Origin: Ectobius pallidus
Taxonomy: Eukaryota; Arthropoda; Insecta; Blattodea; Ectobiidae
Assembly: GCA_964059195.1 (NCBI GenBank)
Contig: CAXKWD010000003.1
Span: forward strand, 16,040,606 to 16,104,605
Length of the DNA: 64,000 nt
Direction: 5' to 3'
Shown: piece after piece, positions 29,701 to 46,106 of the stretch
Layout of the letters: every line of letters starts with the position of its first letter
Position numbering within the stretch: the first letter of the stretch is position 1
The notes under the pieces: model-generated
The model's database searches: none
Seen by the model: only the letters and a program-made list of their open reading frames with translations
Told to the model about the DNA's origin: nothing
Translations under genes and position numbers: made by a program

Positions 29701-32700
29701 AAGCGAAGGGTATTCTGGCAACACCAAATCCTAAACCAGGAAAGGTTTTAAATGAATCTGTGATTGAGAAGGTAATAGGGTTCTACAACAGTGATGATGT
29801 CAGCCGTCTTATGCCTGGAAAAAAAGATTTTGTTTCTGTGAAAACGGGTGACAGTAGTAGAATTCATGTACAGAAGAGGCTAGTGATGGGCAACTTGAAG
29901 GAAGTGTACGAGCTGTTCAAAAACAAAAATCCTACTGATAAGATTGGATTTTCGAAATTTGCTGATTTACGACCTAAACATTGCGTCTTGGCTGGAGGAA
30001 GTGGTACCCACACAGTATGCGTTTGTACAGTGCATCAGAATGTTAAATTAATGCTACAAGTGTTGAAATCCAAACAAATTACACTGAATGATGGCACAGA
30101 TATAAGTAATTATAATTCCTGTTTAGCGAAGTTAATGTGTGAAGAGCCAGGCACAGCATGCCACCTTAATGAATGTCCTTCATGTCCAGGTGTAGATAAT
30201 TTGAAAGATGAGTTACAGTTGCTGCTAGATAATGAACTGGTGGACAACATTACATACAAGCAGTGGGTTTCTGTTGACAGATGTAATTTAGTAACCTTCA
30301 TCAAAACTGCAGATGAGTTTATAGAAACTTTGTGTGAACAGTTGTTGATTTTGAAGAGACATTCTTTTATTGCAAGAAGACAGGCAGAATATTATAATCA
30401 CTTGAAGCAGAATATTGGAGTAAATGAAGCTGTGGTATGTATGGACTTTGCAGAAAATTATTCGTTTGTACTACAGGATGAAGCCCAGTCTTTTCATTGG
30501 AACAATGATCAAGCAACTATTTTTCCTATAGCAGTCTACTACAATGATCATAATATACACTACAAAAGTATTGTATGTATCTCTGAATGTCTACAGCATG
30601 ACACCACTGCTGTTCATTTATTCCAGAAAAGGCTTATCTCTCATTTGAAGTTGGAAGTAATTAGAGATTTGAAAAAAATTTACTACTTCTCAGATGGTGC
30701 AGCTGCGCAATTTAAAAACAGAAAAAACTTTTCAAACTTATGCCACCATGTTCATGATTTTGGAATTGAGGCAGAGTGGCATTTCTATGCAACAGCCCAT
30801 GGGAAAGGAGTATGTGACGGTCTGGGTGGTACTGTGAAAAGACTTGCAGGAAAGGCAAGCCTACAGCGGCCATACGAGCATCAAATCATGACACCAGCAC
30901 AGCTGTTTACATGGAGTGAGGAAAACATCGACTCCATGCAGTTCTTCTTCTTCAATGAAGCACAATACAACAAAGAGGAAAAAATACTTGCAGACAGATT
31001 TCTGTCTACAAAAGCAATACCAGGCACACAGAAGTTCCACAGTTTCATCCCATTGTCAGATAAAGTGTTGTTGACAAAGGTATTTTCAAGAAGTGAACAG
31101 TCATCCACTTTTTCAGTGTTAGGACCACGTGTGCAACAGAGGCTGAAGCTAGCAGAAGTAAAAGGATATGTTACATGTGAGAACAACAATCATTGGTGGC
31201 TTGGTGTAGTTGTGGACAAAAATGAGACAGCACAGATAGTGGAACTGATGTTTCTGCACCCTGCAGGTCCTTCTCCATCATTTACTTTCAAAAGTGACTG
31301 TCCAAATAAACTGACTGTGCCTCTCTCTCAGATCCTCACCCTTGTGCAACCTACATGTCCCACTGGCCGTAGTTATTACCTCTCGAAGGAAGAGATGGAT
31401 GCGGCAACCATGGCTCTAGAAAATTACTGTAGACAATAAATTCACGTTTTTGTCATTGAAGAAGGGAAGGTAACATGTTTTCTGTAAGTTTTTCTTTTTG
31501 ATTGTAATGAAATTTTAGAATTAAGTGCAAGATTACGGTGCCATATATTCTTACCCAGCGTGCATAGTATTTGTTATAAATGTAAAAAAATATGATCCCA
31601 TTGCGATCCCTTATCAAAACTTGTAGGACATGATGCTGAAATATGTATGTTTCTATGAGAATTGTTTCAAAATTTTCAAAATATAGGTTTTTGAAAAATT
31701 CAGTTTTCAAATTTTTTTTGGGTAACCTTGAAAATATTTTTTTTCGAAAGTACTCGTGTGACGTATCAAATTAAAGCTCATAATATAAGCTACATTTTGA
31801 TACTTTTCCCACTCATCTATGTCAATTCCAGCTTGATTTATGCGTCATTTTGTGATTGCACTTATGCAGAAAATTTGGTTTTTTTCCATATTTCAGAAGG
31901 GTATAACTGGAAAACTACAACACATAAAAATCTGATATTTTGCACTTTAACATATCTCAGGTGGTACTTCATGACAACCAAGTATGACTAAAATCGGAGA
32001 TGGTCATGTTCAAAATTGACAAAAAATTGGTTCACTTGACATGGAATGACCCGCTCACTAAGAAAGGATTTTGAAAAATTCTGATTCTAAATGCCAAAAA
32101 TTAAATGTTTTTGAAAATACTTAATCCCTTTTTACATAGAATTATCAATTCCAAATCACAGAATATATTGTTGCCAAATGGTATCAGGTGGGCTTGGAAA
32201 AAACAATTGAAATGCACTTTTGACAAATAAGAGAAGTTATCAAAATAATTCATGTTATAAATAAATATTACAGAATGAAATCCACTAAAATAATGGAATC
32301 ACATAACTTTCTCTACCCTGGACATAGAGAAAACAAAACGAGGTATGGTAATGTGTATATTATTATATTACATCGCAGGTTTTTGGAGAGAAAAGTATGA
32401 AAGTGATAATGCTTTATGGTAACATAAGAGTGGGAAATTTCCCGCCTTGATATTACAATTTTATGTTACAGGAATTTCTGTTTCTTCTTATTTAAACCTC
32501 TACCAGGCTTGCTGTGCACTGTACAAGCGATGGGATGCAACATTCTAGATCCTCTATGAGCCATAAAAAACTATATCACGCGTTTTCTGAGGGAATAGTT
32601 TGAGTGTAATAAGTCGTTCTTCCTATTTCAAATTATAAATGCCTATATAAGGACCTAGAACTTAAAATTGAAAATCCTTCATAAGCTAATTTCCAATTAC

Positions 32701-35700
32701 AAAATACAAAACCCGGGCGACGCCGGGTCTTTTAAGCTAGTATTTAATATAAAGCATTACTATATTAAACCTACATCTTGGCTTCAAACAATGTTTTCAT
32801 GTGTCGCATTTATACGTCAGTAGCAGTGACATATTTCGATCATATGGTGCTATTTTGAATCCATCCACTCACTATGTAATATTATTAAATATACGACATA
32901 GCCTATGTCCAGGTTGTTGAAGTATTTACTTATGTTCATTTACCGTATTTTACGGAACATGTACTTATTGGTAGCTGGATTCCAAATTAATTGCCAATAT
33001 TCTAATTTTGGCCTGACAATTGTGCTGTATTATAGTCTAACTAGTGTACATATTATACTACAATATTTAGAGTTCCTCATAAAAATCTAAGATTTGTAAA
33101 AATGTTACAAATAATATTATTAATGTGATTCGAGAAACTTAAATTGCTGTTGAATAATATACCTAAATAATTCATAGTGTAAATTTGGTTAAACTGAATA
33201 TCGTTAATTCAATATTGCCTTGCATGCAATATTATTTTTAGACTATGGCTTTATGGTTATGGGCTGATAACGAATCGATCTGGAGTATAACTCGCAGATC
33301 GATTACAAAAATTAATAATCCAGATCATGTATTTATCACAGGTTCGTCGATTAAACAAACTCATGGCATGTTACGTTAAGAATGCGAGACTTCATCTACG
33401 AGTTGTGAAAATAAAATATACATTTCAAGATTTATTTAATATAGATACAAAAAAACTTTACTATTTTTGGACAAAACATGTTAATTGGATTGAATTCGTA
33501 CAGAATTCTTATTGCTGTCTTTTCAACGATTAATAACAGAACGTATAAAGCAATCAGTTATGCAATTTATAAGATCTATCACGTGGAACATAAAAAGACA
33601 TTTCTTCGAGAGTATTAATAATTATTATTCAAATGACTTGTCATCTTTTTATTGATGCTGCATAGACATTGCCAACTTGTATATGAATCCTAATCATGGC
33701 CTCTAAGATTATAGAAATACATTTTTAGTAGGTCATTTTTTGTCATTTACGTAATTTTATATTTTTAGGGCATTTATTTCAATTTTAGGTCATTATTTTG
33801 TCATTTTTGTGTCATTTGCTTCCTTATTTAGTCATTTTCATGTATTTACATTGAGTGTATTAACCTTTCTTTCGTCGCTAGCGGTGCTGTCTTTGAAGTG
33901 TTGTTTGTTTAATGCAAGAAGGAAATTTCGGCGTTAAGTGTTGTCATGTCTCAGTCGGAAGTGAGAATCAAATAAACGCCAAAATTTTGTATTATATTAC
34001 TACTAGCTTAAAAGACCCGGCGTCGCCCGGGTTTTGTATTTTGTAATTGGAAATTAACTTATGAAGGATTTTCAATTTTAAATTCTAGGTCCTTATATAG
34101 GCATTTATAATTTGAAATAGGAAGAACGACTTATTACACTCAAACTATTCCCTCAGAAAACGTTTGATATAGTTTTTTATGGCTCATAGAGGATCTAGAA
34201 TTTTGCATCCCATCGCTTGTACAGTGCACAGCAAGCCTGGTAGAGGTTTAAATAAGAAGAAACAGAAATTCCAGTAACATAAAATTGTAATATCGAGGCG
34301 GGAAATTTCCCACTCTTATGTTACCATAAAACCGTTTTGGAGATGAAATTAAACAGAAAGAATTATCACTTTCATACTTTTCTCTCCAAAAACCTGCGAT
34401 ATAATATAATAATAGGGTAATTCCGGGAGAGACGGCCACGCGGGGGAGACGACCAATCGCTCTGATTTCAAGGCCGATAAACATATTTGAACGTAACTTG
34501 GTAGGCGGCAAGCTTTTGGTAGTAAGAGTCGATTGTTGAACACCTGCGCTGTTTATATTTAGAAATTCGCGATTTATATAACATTATTGTTTTCTAACTG
34601 GCCATTTATTTTTTGTATATTGAATGAAATAAGCAGAAGTCCGACATTATTACTAACAGTTAAACGATACTTACTGTGTGAGGTGAGCGAACCTTATATA
34701 TTTCACTTGCATTGCGTGTTCTGTTCTAAACATTTCCATTTTTAACTAATGACTATGGTCATCTCACCTTTACAAATAGGAGAGATGGCCCACTGTTTTT
34801 ACGGGAGAGTTGGCCAACAACTTAAGAGCCATATTTTCAAGATCTTCTGATTTTTTCTAACACGAAATGTAAAAATTTTCACTTAAGACTAATTTCCATC
34901 GATTCTCAATTACTTATTTATTTTTATTGCTAGGGAAATGACATAAAAAACATATTAATACGTACACCTTAATGAAACATTTTTGAAAATCCAATCCAGA
35001 AAGATGTATGTAAATAGCTACGACTTTGACAGTGTACCCCTAATTAAATAAATTCTTCAATTCATTTTCAAAACTATTTATTTATTTATCTATTTAAAAG
35101 CGGTCATGGAAGTCGGCATGCCGATCAGGTGCTCTCGATCCTGTCATCAACTAACGAAGTCGAAAGATGCAGATAAATGATGTAGAGGTTAGATGGTGTG
35201 CCCTTCTCCTCCATCGGATGTAATAGCATGCAGTAAAGTTAGTTATCTTTTCAGAAATGTATCAGAACTTTTCAGTTACTCAGAATTGATTCTATTTTCC
35301 AAAATATGTTTATTTTTACGTTGTAATAACTTATTTTAGCACTTAACTTTATTTTGTTTGTATATATTTATAGAAGTACAGCTACCTAGTCTTTCTACTT
35401 TGTTACTATTCGAAAACGGTGTGACCGACTGTCCCTATGTCCTATGGCAATCTCCCCCTGACACCTCGGGTGAGATGGCCAACGTACCGTTTTTTAAAAT
35501 GTTGGGATTTCTCACCCTAAATTACTTTTTTCTCTCCATAAAACATTATGTTATGAAAATGTGACATCCAGGGACCTGACTGAACATTTTGCACACGAAT
35601 TATCTTGAAAATCCTTCAAGTTATTGAGCATTTAAAAAAGCGTGGCCATCTCACCCGGATTTACCCTATTCACATTACCATACCTAGTTTTGTTTTCTCT

Positions 35701-38700
35701 ATGTTCAGGGTAGAGAAAGTTATGTGATTCCATTATTTTAGTGGATTTCATTCTGTAATATTTATTTATAACATGAATTATTTTGATAACTTCTCTCATT
35801 TGTCAAAAGTGCATTTCATTTGTTTTTTCCAAGCCCACATGATACCATTTGGCAACAATATATTCTGTGATTTGGAATTGATAATTATATGTAAAAAGGG
35901 ATTAAGTATTTTCAAAAACATTTAATTTTTGGCATTTAGAATCAGAATTTTTCTAAATCCTTTCTTAGTGAGCACCTACATTATGAAACGAAGGTACTGT
36001 CAAAATTCCAAGTCTCTACCTGTTATAGTTTAGGCTGTACGTTGATCCCTGTCATTCAGTCAATCAGTCAGTCAGTCATTCATTCAGTCAGTCAGGACAA
36101 AGCCTTTTATATATATAGAGAAGAGAAGAGAAGAGATTGTTATTAGATTGAGTGGCATCAGAGTCTGTCACCTGCTTGGATTTGAGAGTGCAAACTACTG
36201 TTGACCCTCAATAAACAACAATATAATCCGGCAGACCACAGAAGGATGTGCCGAATTTTGACTCGCCAGTGCCTCAGTGCCAGTATAAATTTCCGTGAGA
36301 AATGAACATTCACAACATTACAGTAATTTACAGTTTTTTGTGTGTACAATAATATTTTTTTTATAAATAAAATATCAGTTTTTAGGTCATTTTTTATAAT
36401 TAGACTTCGGACTTTTAGGTCGCTAAAAATGCTGTTTTAGGTACATAAAATAGGCTTTAAAATTGGAAAATAGGTTCTAAAAATCGTAAAATAGTCTCTT
36501 ATAAACCCGTTAAGTTGCCAATTTTCTGAAATATGTCAATTGCAATGCAGAATATTATATTTATTGAAGTCACCATTAATCAATAATCATGATAAAACAC
36601 AGATATAGGCCTATGGTACACAGAATTATATAGACCTATTACTAGGGCCTACATTAGTACCATAACAGTGAAAACCTAATCCCTGCGTCCAGAAGTTACG
36701 CACGCTAGCATATTCAACCCATTGTATCCCTCAGTAATTCAGAGAACTAAGTTTTTTTATTTATCTTTTTATTTTTTAACTGGTTGTGGGAGTCGGGAGA
36801 AAAACACTACATTTCCTTGGGAATTCCAAGGAATTTTTCTACTGAAGGCGAAACATGCCTTACTATTTAACCACGTCACAAATGTGCCATATACTGCACA
36901 AAATAAGTGCAGTGCACATTCCGAGCTAAAAATTTAGTACGAACTGTAAATAAATGCTAGAATTTATAACAAAAAATAACTTATTTTGAACTTTAGAGGA
37001 AAAACAAGCAAAAAGGCAATATTAGGCTCTAACGTAAAAATAAGCTGTTTTAGGTCCTATAAAAGTATCAGTTTTAGGCATAGTCACTTATGAAACATGC
37101 ATATACAAGTTTTCGTCCATATATCACTTATAATTATTAAGTCATTTTCTTTAAAATTTAGGGTCATTTTGTAGGTCATTTTTCAAACAATTTTAGGTCA
37201 TCAGAATCCGGGCTCTGATAATTATCATCTATTTCGTTATTGTTTGGTTAGAAATTGAGGAACTTTTACTTTTGCTCCCACATACGGACTGGCCTAACAG
37301 TAAATACCTCTTGTGATTCTCTCGTTTGCTCTGCTTAAGCTTACCCCATAATGAAAGCCTGGATTACGGTAAAGCGTCTTTTACGGTCTTTGTGCTTGTA
37401 AACAAGTGAGGAGAGAAAATATTTGCACAGTTGGGCTCACCTTGTTTGCCTTGACCAAGTCCTTCAATTACCACTACTCCTGTCTTTGTCCATCAATCTC
37501 CTTTACACCAGAGTTTGCCAATACTCAACTCAGTCATGGCTTAATTCATTTAAAATTTCGTTGCCTGTTGAGGATTCTACGATATCAAATATAGCTTTTT
37601 TTATTAAATAATATATTTTATATATTACAGTAGAGCCTCAGTAATTCGAGCCCCGGTATTTCGAGGTTCCGTGTAATTCGAGCTGGTATTAAGAAAATTA
37701 AAATTTTTCATAAAACTAGAGTAAAATCCCGTTTTTATACGGTGTCTTCATGTAAGTCTTATGCACTTCCGAATGTGTTACATTTTGAGCTTTCTTTCAA
37801 TTTTTTCATGTACAAAAATGCAGGTAAAACTGTCCCACTTAGGGTTTTGTTCATAATACACAGAAATAACCTTGGCTTCAGACTGCTAACGCATTTCTAT
37901 TACAGATTGACAGAAACCGTTAGGTTCGATCTTTCTTCGTCGGGATCTCGTGTCAATCAATTGTACAGTGCATACCATCCTTTCAGAAAAGAATACTGTA
38001 TTGTTACAGTAATCCCTACTCAGCGACAATGGTAATTAAAAGTTTTCCCGTTCCACTCTATTAAGGGTCAGACATTGACTTAATCCTTAAAGGATGCCGA
38101 TGTAGCAAATTGGAAATGTTTGACAATATATAGGCCTACATACAGGCGTAACACAGGAATGTAGGCCTACTATATTGTTTAATTATTTATTATTTAAACC
38201 ATTATTGTGCTCATTAAACATTTATTTGCGATTTACCCATTGATTTAGTGATATTTCCGTATAATCCGAGATTTTTGTAATTCGAGGTAGCCTCAGCCCC
38301 AATTAGCTCGAATTATCGGGGTTCTACTGTATACACTGATCGGCAAAAAAAAACCGATCACTGTAAAATTTGTTGTAATTTTAAGATTAAACATAATTTT
38401 GATTGGATGTTTATGCATTGTTGTTGGTGAGGATAAATTATTATTTTTATTAGACCATTAGCTATGGATAAAGCATATCTGTTTTCTTCATATCTTCACT
38501 TTATCACCAAACAAAACAAAAAAAAGAATCATCGCAATAGGGCGATTCCAATCTGATTATGTGCACTAGCTTGTCATACACATTGCAAGGTGTTTCATTG
38601 TTGTATTTCGTCATTTCCTTCCACACTGAAAGGAAACTGTATTCCTTCGCATCGAAGTGATTCTGTCAGTAAGTTTAGTTGAAATTATGCCTCTCAGTCC

Positions 38701-41700
38701 CGAAGACGTTGCCAAAGCTGTTGCTCTAATTTATGATGGATGTAGCCACCGTTATGTCCCTGCAACCTTAGGCTCACTATTCACCACGGTGCAAGAGGCA
38801 ACATGGGGAATTAAGTGTGAAATGTGTCATTAAATTTTAATCTTAAAAACGTATTCAATTGCAGTAATTTTATTTCAAGCACTAGGCCTACTACATAATT
38901 TTTATTTAAACTTGATTTTTTTAAATTTCCTTAAGTGATCGGTTTTTTTGCCGGTCAGGGTATTATATTTGAATCACGAAATTGAAAATCCCGACATGTC
39001 CATTAAAACAATTTTTTGTACGATGTAACTAATTAGTGGTAACTTACTGAAGAATATTGTTGCCGTGGATATTAACTTGACATTCCCACACGCAATCTAG
39101 TTGCTATGAAAACAAAAGAAATCTCAGTGCTGTAAAAATTACAAAAGTACAAGTGCCCTAAGCAAAATCATCATAATACAAGCCTTTATGGAAGACCGGA
39201 ACCAAGGCCCCCTAGTTTGTGGCGACTTTAACAGGACAAATATTCAGTACCCATAACAACCAACACATGCGAATCACTTTCTGAAATAAAACATCTATTT
39301 CCAATAATGTATATACATAATATTTTCAGGTAATATCTGAATTAATATAACTAAATTTATATAAATAATCATCGTGCAAAAAATAGCATGCAATACTCGT
39401 TCCGCAAGCACCTCGTTTTTTCAGACTCTTTCCTCGATCCGTATGCACCGTATATCGTATTTGAAGAGAAAACTAAATATTTGTACAAGGGGAAAACAAA
39501 TTTAAATGTCAAGAAGATGCGGCATCACAAATGCATGTTACTGATTGGGAAATCAGCAGAATTTATTTTCTATTCAGGAATTTGTATAAATGTCAATTCG
39601 TTTTAGTGTTTAAATGAGTTTTATAACGTTATCCAATGTATAGGGCTATGTTCAGGAAATGCTTATTTTTATGCAGATCAGAAACCCGCATCTCCTCGTC
39701 TTCTGTCCAGAAATTTAAAAATATATTTAACTTATAAGAATTATCCTGCTGGTTGTATTATATGGATGTGAGATATGGTCGCTTACTCTTCAGGAAGAAC
39801 TTAATCTGAGAGTGTTCGAAAACACGGGGCTTAGGAAAATATTTGGGCCTAAGAGAGATGAAAATGGGGGCTGGAGAAAACTGCATAAGACGAGCTTCAT
39901 GACCTGTACTAGTCATTGGATATAGTAAGAGAAATTAAATCACGGATGAAATGGGCTGGACATGTTGCGCGCATGGGGGAAGAAATACATATCTCAAAAG
40001 TATTGACTGGGAGATTCGAAGAGAAAAGACCACTTGGAAGACCTAGACGTAGGTGGGAGGACAATATTATGATAGATTTAAGGGAAGTAGGATTTGCGAG
40101 AGAAGATTGGATGGATTTAGTACAGAATAGGCTTAGGTAAGTGCGGTAATGAACCTTCGGGTAATATTCCGGTTGGATTAGATACAGTCCGAAGATGTTA
40201 CACGACGATTTCTTAATTTCACTAATATTATCCATGAGAAAGTTTTAATTTTCTTCATTATAAAAAAAAGACGATTTTGTTTCAATTTCTTACACAAGGT
40301 ATTTGTACTAAGAGCCAAAACTTTCATCTGAAACCTTCTCTGAAGACCGCCTGCATTCTTTTGCATCAAAACAGTCTCCTTGCCAGGCGAAGGCGCCTAA
40401 CTCAATTGGTGTATGCTACCCGCAGTACCTCCGTGTCGGAGAAGTTGCCGACCCAAGCGTTAGCAGGTGACTTGTTTGAAGAGATTTTATCTAGCACTGT
40501 TTAGCATCAGAAGTTAAGTATGGATATATTATATTTCCATGAATGTTTATAACAGTAACAGTTAGATGTAAATCTAAATGGCATAGTATGTCTTATTTGA
40601 TAATTATGAAAGGTAAAGTTAGGTAACTGAGAAGAAATCCAACCTTTTAACCCTGTTAGTAACCTTAGCGAGATGAAAATTGGGACTCGAAAAAACTGCA
40701 TAACAACGAGCTTCATAACCTGTAACCTTCACCGGATATAGTAAGGGTAATTAAATCACGGAGGATAAAATGGGCTGCACATGTTGCGCGCAGGGAGTAG
40801 TAAAGACATATCTCAAAAGTATTGACTGGGAGACCCGAAGGGAAAAGACCATCTGGAAGACCTAGACGTAGGTGGGAGGACAATATTAGGATATAATTAA
40901 GGGAAGTAGGATTTGCGAGGGATAGTAGGTTGGAGTTAGCCCAAAATAGGATTGAATGGCGGGCTCAAGTATGCCCGGCAATGAACCTTCGGGTTCCATA
41001 AAATAAATAATATTCCTTTACCTTGTTTAGGAATTTCTATTGCTCGTGAGTAAGTAAGTATAGGCCTATTCAGTTTAAGTGGTAAATAGTAGGATTTAAA
41101 AAACATGGACATGGACATTTCTGAAATGCAAGTCCAATTGAACATCACAAACAGAATTGCCAACATGAATTGATGTCCAATAAACTTGGCACTTAATAAT
41201 ATGTTACTGATGCAATATGTTTCAATATATAATGCAATTATTAAGACTATTCCACTCATATGCCGCGTGTTTGATATTGACCAATAACGTTTAGCAACTC
41301 CTTGGACATAGACCAATCAACTATTAACTTATCTTATAAAATGCTTGCTATTAATATGAGGAAGGGATTTAACCTGATAAAATCGTCAGCTCGTTACTGG
41401 ACACTTAAGCATCGATGTGCCGTGATTAACATGTCACATGTTGCCATTAAGCAGCACGAAAACAGATTATTTTAAACAACATAACTTGTTTGCAAATTGA
41501 AATAATATAAATGTACATTGATTAAAACACAATTTCGATTCGGTGCAAGCCAGTTCATGTGCTTTTATTCTGTTCTGCTGTTAGCTTGTCTGAATTAAGT
41601 TAACTATATCTTATATGCACAATTGGTAGCACTGGTCATAACATGGTAACTCGAATCGATTCATGAATGGTTGATTCATAGTATGCCGTGATCTAGCAGC

Positions 41701-44700
41701 TATTAGTTTTGTTTTTATATACCGTATTTTACGGACCATGTGACGCACTTTTTTACCTTGAAAACAGAGCCTTAAAAGTTGGGTGCGTCTAATGCTCCGA
41801 AGTACACTAAAAATTAAAATTATGGTAAATATTGCCGGAATACTATAGTTAGGGCTATACACAAGGTGTTGTAAAAGGTAAGACACAAATTTTAGAACAG
41901 ATTGTACATCAGTGCACTTGTAACAATCGTAAAATGAGGATAGTTGGAAGCCAAGTATACAATGCATAAAGAAAGGAATGTTGAGTTCTTTTATACAAAA
42001 GGAGTTGTCTCCACCGGGTGGTTTAAATGAAGGGCATGACCTCCCATTACATTCACCGTATACTGAATTGAGGGTGAGAGGGTGTAAAAGTATTTTCAGT
42101 CCTTCATGAAAAATCAGTTCAGTTGTTAACATTTTTGCGATGACACCTGTACCGAAGAGATTTTTGCACAGTGCAGATTTTAAGTTAGAAGTGATTTACA
42201 CTAATTGCATTGTTTATACAACGAAGTATATTAGCTTATTCCCTTTAAAATGTTTCGTTTAGAATCACATTAAATCTCTTTTCCTTTAGCCTAAATTTCC
42301 ATCCTAAAATTAAGGTGCGTCTTATGGTCCGTAAAATACGGTAATAAAGCAGGAAAATAATTATTTTGTAATCCGGAATAGTCTTAATAAATCCAACTGT
42401 AGTTGATGAGTTTCATCAGATAAATTCGTAAACTCTTGTGGGATTACCTATGAAAAAATTATGTTTTGGAATTAAGAATCCCCTAGAGTGTCAAAATACG
42501 GTCATGAAAACCACCATTAACGCCCGTGGGCGTCGGTATGCTGACCACATGCCCCCAATCCTGCCATCTGCCTGAGGTCGGGTGGTAGGCCAAATTCCTG
42601 CAGGGATGTAGCGCCACGGAGTTTATTAGTTTTTTAGAGTGTCAAAACACAGCTTCTGCCATGCGTTTCTGTTAGGCCTAATATCTATTTTTTAAAGGAA
42701 AAATACTCCATAGCTGTAGATGTATGAAAGCTAGCACTTATCCACGGACAAGACAGATCGTATCTCAGTGGCTGTGAATGCAGAGCAATTTTTCCTGTTC
42801 ACCTTCCTCCATGTCAAAGAGTATGGAATTACCTCTCCTGTATTCACGGCTCGCAACACCACAATCCTCTTGGTCAACATGGCGAGTGCTGAGTCTTTGT
42901 GTCATTTTCTCACCCGGGCGTGTGTAATTCACACGATATCATATGTGAGTCGTGTACTCTAGCTAAGGAAAAAGATTTTTCTCTCCACCAATAAAAATAA
43001 CAGTCCCTGTGTGAAGCATAGTAATGTTGGTTGCATTGCAGTAACTGCGATGTTATACAGAATTTATGTTCGCTATGTTGGTGTCTTGGAGCGTATGAAC
43101 TATTATTGCAAGTTTTACCAAATCTATTGCAGCTTCTTCTAAGCAGAACGGGCGATGGAAGTTCACGGTGCTTAAAGCAGAGCAAGAAACTTTATATCTG
43201 AAGATACCAGCCAACACAAACATTTTAGTCATAGGCATTTTATTAAGTGTCAGAATGTGCCTGTACGCGCGATAATTCAAATACGTCTTATCAGATTTTC
43301 ATGAAACTTGGTATATATGCATTTATAACATCCATGGGAAGATGTCTATTGATATTGGACCAAATCGGTTCATCAGTACCAGAGTAATCCCTTATTTAAT
43401 GACTATTTTATGGTAATTTATCAAATGCGTATCAGTTCTCATGACAACATATTGTTTTATAGTGTTCATATACGGCTTTGGAAATTGCAATACACTTAGC
43501 TATGACAATCACATTCAACTGTTGCAATATTTAGTATCCCTGAATTATCACTAACGCAACGCTAAAATTGTGACAGATTAATAAAATATTCCCAAATATT
43601 TGACTTATTTATTCCGTGACTTGTACACGTTTTAAGACTAGCTTACAATAGAGTTCTTTATTAAAAATATTATTTTTAGTACACGCTCTCTAAAACAGCT
43701 GTTAGTCGGACTGTTAACGCGCCGAAAAATTGCATTCTAGCAACCTAGGCCGCTAAAATTGCATATCACAGCATTCAAACTGCATTAAAAATGCAGTTTT
43801 ATCGGCCTAGTACGCTAAAGTCGTCATGGCAAGCTATAAACAAAATCCAGATGGCATTGACCAGTCACACCAACTATAACACGGATTTAAGCATGTAATT
43901 GGTCATAAAACAACAAATTTAAGCCAACATGTTTCTTTGTGATAATCACAAACTTTACCAGGGTTTTTTGCAAGAGAAACATTGCTTACCATGGATGCAC
44001 CAGTATTTAAATGCAATAATATATTCCTTCTCATAGCCTACCGCTGCCGTGATGTTGCTGGCAGCAGCTCCAATTCAATGTTTCTGGCTTGGATTAAAAT
44101 TTCATCGGGATTATCACTCATATTTTCACAAGCCTTCCATAAATAATAGTTCGTATGCATTATTGTTTACAAATATGCTACTCATATATTATGCATGTAT
44201 ACCGCATTCGTATTGGTACGTACGGTTCATTGTTGTTCAGCGATTCAGGTGGTTGGGACAATATGACGTTAAGAAATGGCTGACTGCCTTTCATTTTAAT
44301 TAATTATACGGTGTTTTTGTTTCATTTCATATAATTTAGAGAACTTTTACTAAAAAAATATTGTATGCACCACGTAAGCAAATACTTTTTTCGGACCTAT
44401 TCCGCTGTACTAGTTTCGTCCGCTAAAGCGTTATTTTGCGTACAGTCGGTCAAATAAAAAACGTCGGGACTCGTATGCTATTAAATTAAAGTTTTGACGC
44501 ATTAGTTCACAAGTTTCCTATAAAAACACAAAATACAGGTCATTTTCGGAACATATGAGGCCATGCGGCAGGAGGGAAAAAATGAACAACCACGGAAAGC
44601 GCAACACACGATATTCAACTTAATGCATTGTCATAATTCATTTTGCTTTGTGTCATCACCACATACAAATGCTAACGTGAGAGAAAGTGTAGTTAGGGCT

Positions 44701-46073
44701 GTAATTGACCTGCCTTTTACGGTCTCTGAAACAGCGAGAAGGTTCCATATTTATGAAAGAGCAGCTCAGAGGTGGGAACTTTACTATAATGCAACCGGAA
44801 GTTTTCATAGCAAACGTTGATCTGGCCGGACGCGTATTTCGATGCTAAGATTGGTTGCAGAAGTTGAGCGTAAGTTATTGATTTTGCACTAGAAGTACCG
44901 GTATTATAAAATGAAATCTTAAAAAAATGCTCCTTGAATAAACATATTCCTCGCGAATCTATTAATTATTAATATTATAAAAATGTTCAACCAAGAATAT
45001 GGCGGATTTGAGGCATATAGCCACAGCCTTCTATACATGTTTGTTTTGGAACAAAACTGACTAAATAATCAAGAAAATACATGGATAGACAAGAGGCGTG
45101 TGTGAACCTAACCTTAAGTCTTCCTGTACATGCGCATATGCTCGTTCGTGATACTTAATCAAATACCGCCCGACTTTTTTATTTGACCGACTGTACTTGA
45201 TACATAAATAGTCATTTTAGATTCAGGGGACCTCAACACGTGTATTTATGTTAAAAACTCAATTTCGAATTTGGGGGGTCGAAAATAGTACACCTTCTAC
45301 CTAATAGTACCTATGCAGAGGGCAGAGGAAATAAAAATAATATTTTTCATAAACTTCCCGGCCAAAATGATCATTTCAAGATGAGCTCGCATGTACTGTA
45401 AACTTTGTTCCTTTCTAACATAAACTGCGTTTGAAGCACCCAGATTCCCTACTAGTTGAAATGATTAGGTTCAGAAAAAGCTGAAACCTTTACAGCTCTG
45501 ACCGACATTAACGTGTAACTCACAGAGGGGTGAAAACTTTTCAAAGATATATTATGGAGTAGGAAATCAGAAATCTATCACAGGAGTTCCCTTGAAGTTT
45601 AAGTAGGTCATGTGTGTCTAGAAAATATAACATATTGGCTGAATAAGGCTTCCTTTTCCTTTTTAGAGTTTCGGGCAAGTTGGAAATAAAGTGTCTTTTG
45701 AAGTGAATTAGAAACAGAGCTGCCAACTAAAGTGCAGAGTTGGCTGCTTTTGTCAGTTCTACAGTGGGAGAGACGGGGACAGTATGCCATTTTGTCATTG
45801 AGAAGGTCGTCAGAAAACAGAGTCCCGCTAATTCATGACAGAAATAGAGTTCAACATTCAACACAGTTAATTGCTGTGAGGTTGATATGAGTCACTAAGA
45901 TGTGAGAATGCACTTTGTCGCTGACTGCATTAATGATTAGAGGTAAAAAGTGGAAGAGGTTTTAGCAATAAGGAGGAAATTGAACAGGTAAGTTGAAAAG
46001 TGTGTTTTTTTATGAAAAACACCTGATTTATAGTAGTTAATATTCTAACAACATCAACAACAACAACAACAAC

Positions 46074-46106
<33 letters not shown>
